Part shown: piece after piece, positions 16,978 through 21,930 of the stretch | Layout: each line of letters begins with the position of its first letter | How positions within the stretch are numbered: the first letter of the stretch is position 1 | Source of the DNA: a virus | DNA length: 21,930 nucleotides | Virus record (IMG/VR): IMGVR_UViG_3300046804_002662 | Span: 1 to 21,930 of that record | Reading direction: 5' to 3' (one strand) | Program-made: the position numbers and the translations under genes | Notes under the pieces: generated by a model | What the model was told of the DNA's origin: nothing | Seen by the model: the letters and a program-made list of their open reading frames with translations, nothing else | The model's database searches: none

Positions 16978-19900
16978 TGGCATACGGATTACAAAGTTTT
17001 AATAACGCTAACGAATATTTATTAGATAGCGACTACCCTAAACCGTGGTTTCATGCAAAAGCTACCCTATATGGGCCTACAACAACAGGCCCATATACTG
17101 TTAAGTTTAGAGAAGGTGACGGTAGTGGTGGCTCTACACAATTAGAGTTTAGAGCTTATACACTAAACTATACAGCACCTAACCACGGCGTTAATCAAAA
17201 AACCGGATTTGCATTAATAACCATGCCAAATACTCAAATTTGGTATGCATGTGATAATTATTGGCAATCTGGAATTAATGGTGCTTTTACAGTCTATGCA
17301 CTAGTTCCTAGTACATATAATAATCCAGATGGTAGTTATAAAGAAGGCAGTAGTGACATACCAGAAGTATATCTATTTTGTCACGAACATATTAATTTAA
17401 CTAGTAGCAGTGGTACCTATGGTATGCAGATGTTTAATGCTGCAGGCCTATGCACGTTTGATACAGGTCAAAAAATATTTAGACCTGTTGAAGGACAACT
17501 ACTATACCACCCATATCCTAGTTTACGTGCAAGTATAGCTACAGCTAATCCTATTATTGATACAGTATTTCCATATGTGCCTGGTGGTACACCTACTAGT
17601 TTTACTTTTGGTTATACTTTTTCAAAACCAATATTTTATTTACCTAAACTATACTCTACTATTAGTGCACCAGCAGTTGGTGGCAGAGCTAATCAGTATC
17701 AGGTGCAAGTAGGAGATCCTTATTTTATTTTTGAGGCAATGTCATTTTATAGACGTACTAGTGCTACACAAGTTGCTATAAAGCCTTATCTTAGAAATAT
17801 TATATTTGAACAGGAATCCATAGGAACATTTCAATATTCTGTAGATGGTGCTGGCCAAGGATTTATTATTATTTCTGATGGTGATAGATACCCTGTTACC
17901 AGTGGTGGGACTTTTCCCTCTGCTACCTATAATATTACCGCTACTCCTAGCTCGCCCAGTGAAGGCACACCATTTACTATAACTATAAGTACTACTAATG
18001 TTCCAGCTGGTACAACATTTAATTATATGATGACAGGTAGTACACTACTATCTATAGATCTTAATGTACCACTAACAGGCACAATTACTATTGGTTCAAA
18101 TGGACAAGCTACAATTACTCCTATAACAGCACTAATAGATGAATTTGATGATACAGAGCAAGTTGATTTTGTTCTTAAAGATAGCGTAACAGACGAAATA
18201 GTTAAAATATTTACTTTTACAATTACAAATACTCCTGCCCCAGCTGCTAGCTATGTATTGTCAAAAACTCCAGCTACTGGAGCTATTAGTGAAGGTAGCA
18301 GTTTTACTATTAGAGTGGATACTACATATGTTGCCGTAGGTACTCAGCTAGCTTATACTGTTAGCGGATTGGATAGTTTAGATGGTAGTAATGTAGCTAC
18401 TAGTGGAACATTTCCTGCCATACAGGGCACATTTCAGAGTGGTTATACAGAGAAAACGTTTTATACTACAGCAGATAATAGAACAGACGGCCAAAAAACT
18501 TTTACACTTACACTAACCGCAACTGGTCAAACAATACAAATAGTTATTAATGACACTAGCCAGTTTCCTACACAGGGAACTATGGTTAACCTAACAACCA
18601 CTACTCCTAGCAGAGACGAGGGACAAACAGCTACTATTAGAGGCGATTGGGATTTCAATCAGTACACTTACGATAATAGGACCTTTAAATTACAAATAGC
18701 TAGCGGTAGTACAGCTAATAGTAGTGATGCAACAATTAGTCCAAGTGGATTTGTAACTCTTACTACCGTTTATAGTGGTGGAGAAGTAGTATCTATTTTT
18801 AGAAATTGGTCAGTTAGCATAGCTAATGACTTAACTACTGAAACAGGTAGCCCAGAAACATTATTGCTTGAATTAGTAGACGCTAGTGGCAGTGTTTATG
18901 ATACACAAAGTATTACAATAAATGATACTAGTCAAACTCCTGCACCTACAGTATCACTATATAGTGCAAGCCCTAGTGTTGATAGTGGAACTGGTTTAAT
19001 ATACTTAAATGAAACTACCACTAAAACTTTAAGCTTAACAGTTACATTAGATTTTACAGTAGCCAATGTACCAGTTTACTGGAAAACAAATGGTAGCGCA
19101 AACTTTACTAGTGCAGATGTAGATACTAGTTTAAGTGGAACTATTTACACTGTTGTAGGACAAGTACAAAGAACACTACCAGATATTACAATTAAAACCG
19201 ATTATACAACTGAAATTACAGCAGAAAGTTTTACTATAGGATTTTATAGTGATAGTAGTTACACTACACTATTATATCAAAGCCCAACAGTAAGTGTTAA
19301 TGACACTAGTCAAACACCAACATTAAATATATCCAATGTTTCAATAACGCCTAATCCAGTAGATGAGGGAAATAGTACTAGTATTGTATTTACTATACAA
19401 GATAGCGTAGTTCAAAATATTTATTTTAAAATAGTAGGTGGAGCTGGTTTTAGTGCAGGAGACGTATCTAGCTATACACCTGCAACCAATACTTTTCAAA
19501 GTGCTACCGGGGCTGGAGCACAACGTACAATTACAGTAACACTAAATGCCGATGCTACAACAGAGGGCACAGAGCAATTTTATATTTATTTCTTTACTGC
19601 AGGTACTTGGAATAGTGGCAGCCCTGTAGACTCTAATCGTTGGGGGCTAATAGGACCAATAAATGTTAACGATACTAGTACAACCCCTATAGTTAGAACA
19701 TTTACCCGCAGCGTTAGCGAAGTAAATGAGGGTGGTAGTTTTAGTATAACATTTACAACTAACCAGGCTGGTAGCTTTAATTATAGTATTCTTGGAGTAA
19801 GTAGTGCAGATATAGGTGGTGCTAGCTTAACTGGTACAGTTAGTAATGGCACAGTATTAAACTATACAACTAGTTCTGATAGTACAACTGAAGGCGACGA

Positions 19901-21930
19901 AACTTTTACTATTAGATTAGATGACTATACCAACGTAAATACTAGTGTAATAATTAGAGATACTAGTTTAACACCAGCACCTAGTGCAGCATCAATATCA
20001 CTAAATACTCTTGGACAAAGTTTAAGTGGTGGTTATATAAGCAGTGGAGTCTATTGGGTAACATGGACCCTAAGCAGTCAAACTACTATAATCTTTAGTA
20101 CTGAACATGAGCTACCTATAGGTGCAACTGGTGTAGATACTAGTATAGCTGTGTATAATAGCAGTGGAATATTGCAGCACACATCTGGAGCAGGTGATGA
20201 CGATGGTATAGATAATCGCGGCGTTAATTATAGTAGTAGATTATCGCTAACACTAGCAGCTGGAACTTACTATGGTGCTATAGGAGTTTACTCTGGATCC
20301 TATACTTTTAGTAATTATTGGACAGTTTCAGGGCTTTCTGCAACAACCCTAAACAATAATATTAGTAATATACGTGTTAGTTTATGGACTGGTACCCCTC
20401 AGCCACAATTGCAAGGTGTTAGTGCGCCTAGTAGCGTTAATGAAGGTGATACCGCCACATTTAGTTTTACACTATTAGATACCACAGACAGAACACTATA
20501 CTGGAGAATTGTTGGTACTAATACTAGTGCCGGTGATTTTACCAGCAGTACTAGTGGCAGTTGGGCTAACCAATGGCCTAGAAGTTCACAAAATCTTAGT
20601 GTTAGTATAGCAGCAGACTCTACAACTGAGTCTACTGCAGAAAGCTTTAAGTGGCAACTATCAACTACTAGTAATTTTAGCGATATATTTTACGATACAG
20701 CCAGTTCAGCAACTAGTACCACTATAAATGATACCAGTCAAACACCAGTGCCTTCCTGGAGTTTTGGTACACCACCCACAGAAATACATGAAGGTGTTAC
20801 ATATGGTATAGCCTTTTTTGCAAGTAATTGGTCTGGAAATACAGCATACTTTTACTTAGTTGGTCCTAGTAGTGGCACAAATGCTAGCGGTGAAGTTAGC
20901 TTACTAACTAGCAGTACGTATGTTAATTCTAACTATATAGACGTGCAAGTAAGCTTTACAGCAACGCAAGACTATAACACAGAAGCTGACGAATTTTTTA
21001 GAATAGAAGCTAGAAACAGTGCAGGAACAGTTTTAGCTACTAGTAGTAATATTAAAATTATTGCTAAAGGTGCTCCTAATTATTACTTTGGAGCTATTCC
21101 AAATCCAATGAATGAGGGCACTACTTATAGTGTAACATTTACAGCTGAAAATATTAGAAACACTACCTTTACATTTCAAACAATAGCTCCTACAAGCGGA
21201 ACAAATGCTAGTGCTGAGGTAAGTATTAGCCCCTCAAGTTGGACTTCATCTAGTAGCAGTGATAGTAGTAGCGTTACGCTTAGCATTACCCCAACAGCAG
21301 ATGGTGTAATGGAATTAGATGAATATTTTAGATTTGGTGCCTATATTGGTGCGTCACTTGCCACAGGCACAGGAAATATTAGAATACCAGGAGATGGAGC
21401 AGCACCTAGTGGAACATTTAGTGTTAGCCCCAGTACCCATACTGGTGTAGCAAATATTTATGGTGATTGGTCTATTAGCGGTAATCCTACCCCGTCTGTA
21501 AGAATTGACAGCGATCAAGGCTATCAGGCAACTAGCTTAGGTACACAAGGAAGCAGTTTATTAGAAACTAACGTAGCTCAAACTACTACTTATACACTTA
21601 CAGCAACTAATGCATTTGGTACACTTACTATTAATAGTACTTCAACAGTGCCAGGTGTTAGTGCTACCCTAAGTGCAAGTCCTAGTACAATTACTGCTGG
21701 TCAATCTAGTACACTAAGCTATACAACTACAAATGCTACATATGCAAACATTAATAATGGTGTAGGCGGCATTACTATAGGAAGTGGCAGTGTTGTTGTA
21801 TATCCTACTTCAACTACAACTTATACCCTTAGTGCCTTTAATGCTCAAAATAGTGGCAGCGCTCAAGCAACGGTTACAGTAAATCCTGCTAGTGGTACCT
21901 ACTTAAGTCAATACTGTAGTGGTTATACAC
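16977..21930 (+). CDS. Giant Calx-beta-like repeat tail protein (partial, runs off the window)
   Basis: This frame opens at ATG 16977 (TAATG overlap) and has no stop through 21930, giving at least 1651 residues. Residues 1-175 hold two YG-(L/M)-Q motifs; about 175-315 form an unrecognised beta domain. From about 325, domains of roughly 97-125 residues repeat. They begin with an EG motif (for example SEVNEGGSFSITF), carry a TTEGDETFTIRLDD-type acidic segment and end in a DTSQTP linker (525, 649, 775, 898, 994, 1251). These are Calx-beta-like and may bind calcium. A different domain at about 1020-1130 (TSIAVYNSSG, GAGDDDGIDN, LAAGTYYGAI) resembles PPC domains. Ig-like domains follow, the last with STITAGQSSTLSYTTTNAT, and the window ends in GTYLSQYCSGYT. 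Most likely a host-recognition or adhesion fibre at the tail tip. No enzymatic motif is visible. Confidence 0.82.
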   Translation, partial: MAYGLQSFNNANEYLLDSDYPKPWFHAKATLYGPTTTGPYTVKFREGDGSGGSTQLEFRAYTLNYTAPNHGVNQKTGFALITMPNTQIWYACDNYWQSGINGAFTVYALVPSTYNNPDGSYKEGSSDIPEVYLFCHEHINLTSSSGTYGMQMFNAAGLCTFDTGQKIFRPVEGQLLYHPYPSLRASIATANPIIDTVFPYVPGGTPTSFTFGYTFSKPIFYLPKLYSTISAPAVGGRANQYQVQVGDPYFIFEAMSFYRRTSATQVAIKPYLRNIIFEQESIGTFQYSVDGAGQGFIIISDGDRYPVTSGGTFPSATYNITATPSSPSEGTPFTITISTTNVPAGTTFNYMMTGSTLLSIDLNVPLTGTITIGSNGQATITPITALIDEFDDTEQVDFVLKDSVTDEIVKIFTFTITNTPAPAASYVLSKTPATGAISEGSSFTIRVDTTYVAVGTQLAYTVSGLDSLDGSNVATSGTFPAIQGTFQSGYTEKTFYTTADNRTDGQKTFTLTLTATGQTIQIVINDTSQFPTQGTMVNLTTTTPSRDEGQTATIRGDWDFNQYTYDNRTFKLQIASGSTANSSDATISPSGFVTLTTVYSGGEVVSIFRNWSVSIANDLTTETGSPETLLLELVDASGSVYDTQSITINDTSQTPAPTVSLYSASPSVDSGTGLIYLNETTTKTLSLTVTLDFTVANVPVYWKTNGSANFTSADVDTSLSGTIYTVVGQVQRTLPDITIKTDYTTEITAESFTIGFYSDSSYTTLLYQSPTVSVNDTSQTPTLNISNVSITPNPVDEGNSTSIVFTIQDSVVQNIYFKIVGGAGFSAGDVSSYTPATNTFQSATGAGAQRTITVTLNADATTEGTEQFYIYFFTAGTWNSGSPVDSNRWGLIGPINVNDTSTTPIVRTFTRSVSEVNEGGSFSITFTTNQAGSFNYSILGVSSADIGGASLTGTVSNGTVLNYTTSSDSTTEGDETFTIRLDDYTNVNTSVIIRDTSLTPAPSAASISLNTLGQSLSGGYISSGVYWVTWTLSSQTTIIFSTEHELPIGATGVDTSIAVYNSSGILQHTSGAGDDDGIDNRGVNYSSRLSLTLAAGTYYGAIGVYSGSYTFSNYWTVSGLSATTLNNNISNIRVSLWTGTPQPQLQGVSAPSSVNEGDTATFSFTLLDTTDRTLYWRIVGTNTSAGDFTSSTSGSWANQWPRSSQNLSVSIAADSTTESTAESFKWQLSTTSNFSDIFYDTASSATSTTINDTSQTPVPSWSFGTPPTEIHEGVTYGIAFFASNWSGNTAYFYLVGPSSGTNASGEVSLLTSSTYVNSNYIDVQVSFTATQDYNTEADEFFRIEARNSAGTVLATSSNIKIIAKGAPNYYFGAIPNPMNEGTTYSVTFTAENIRNTTFTFQTIAPTSGTNASAEVSISPSSWTSSSSSDSSSVTLSITPTADGVMELDEYFRFGAYIGASLATGTGNIRIPGDGAAPSGTFSVSPSTHTGVANIYGDWSISGNPTPSVRIDSDQGYQATSLGTQGSSLLETNVAQTTTYTLTATNAFGTLTINSTSTVPGVSATLSASPSTITAGQSSTLSYTTTNATYANINNGVGGITIGSGSVVVYPTSTTTYTLSAFNAQNSGSAQATVTVNPASGTYLSQYCSGYT
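18549..20746 (+). repeat. Six dispersed 20-base linker repeats between the Calx-beta-like domains
   Basis: Copies at 18549, 18921, 19299, 19668, 19956 and 20727 encode (I/V)NDTSQTP or close variants, all in the same frame. The best matches are AATGATACTAGTCAAACTCC (18921) and AATGACACTAGTCAAACACC (19299). Start-to-start spacings are 372, 378, 369, 288 and 771 bases, so domains of about 96-126 residues alternate with these linkers. The 771-base interval holds an extra, different domain. The regions between linkers are much more diverged. Confidence 0.8.

Noticed and set aside
1-21930. Reassigned stop codons
   Set aside because: TAA, TAG and TGA all appear as sensible gene ends, and no gene needs read-through; the one apparent bypass (TAG 2175) is explained by frameshifting.

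Overview
This window is an AT-rich stretch of a tailed double-stranded DNA phage (or prophage), and all of it is tail-building genes on the + strand. The tail is of the long, flexible, non-contractile (siphovirus) type. Support for this is a large tape measure protein, a lambda-like G/GT tail chaperone pair with a -1 frameshift site, and minor tail proteins in the lambda order M-L-K-I-J. An NlpC/P60 peptidase at the tail tip and an excellent sigma-70 promoter (TTGACA, 17-base spacer, TATACT) suggest a Gram-negative, proteobacteria-like host. I cannot name the phage or host from sequence alone.

Layout. Positions 1-72 hold the last 23 codons of an upstream gene, probably a tail terminator/completion protein. 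Positions 151-1704 encode the major tail tube protein, which seems to carry two tube-like halves separated by a glycine-rich decoration insert. A strong hairpin (1720-1740) separates it from the tail assembly chaperones. The short chaperone (1758-2177) and its frameshifted GT extension (to 2536) share the slippery heptamer G GGA AAC, with a stem-loop 10 bases downstream. A textbook rho-independent terminator (2521-2552) closes this block, and a new promoter (2573-2601) starts the next one.

The second block runs without a real gap to the window end. It comprises the tape measure protein (1757 aa), an M-like minor tail protein, an L-like/DUF1833 protein, a 1577-aa fusion of K (NlpC/P60 peptidase), I and J (tail hub), a separate 1007-aa central-fibre protein with J-like C-terminal signatures and 24-residue repeats, a 111-aa tail protein, and a giant adhesin-like protein of at least 1651 aa that runs off the window. 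The junctions are ATGA or TAATG overlaps or gaps of only 2-9 bases, so translation is probably coupled.

How they work together. The GT chaperone coats the tape measure, the tube protein polymerises around it on a tip built from M, L and K-I-J, and the central fibre and the giant beta-domain protein project from the tip to find the host. The points that most merit a second look are the K-I-J fusion, the split central fibre, the giant Calx-beta-like protein with a PPC-like domain among its repeats, the shared YG-(L/M)-Q motif of the last two genes, and an overall excess of the tetranucleotide CTAG. The only non-coding stretches are 73-150, 1705-1757 and 2537-2656; no gap exceeds 300 bases. I saw no tRNA, CRISPR array, insertion sequence or integrase.
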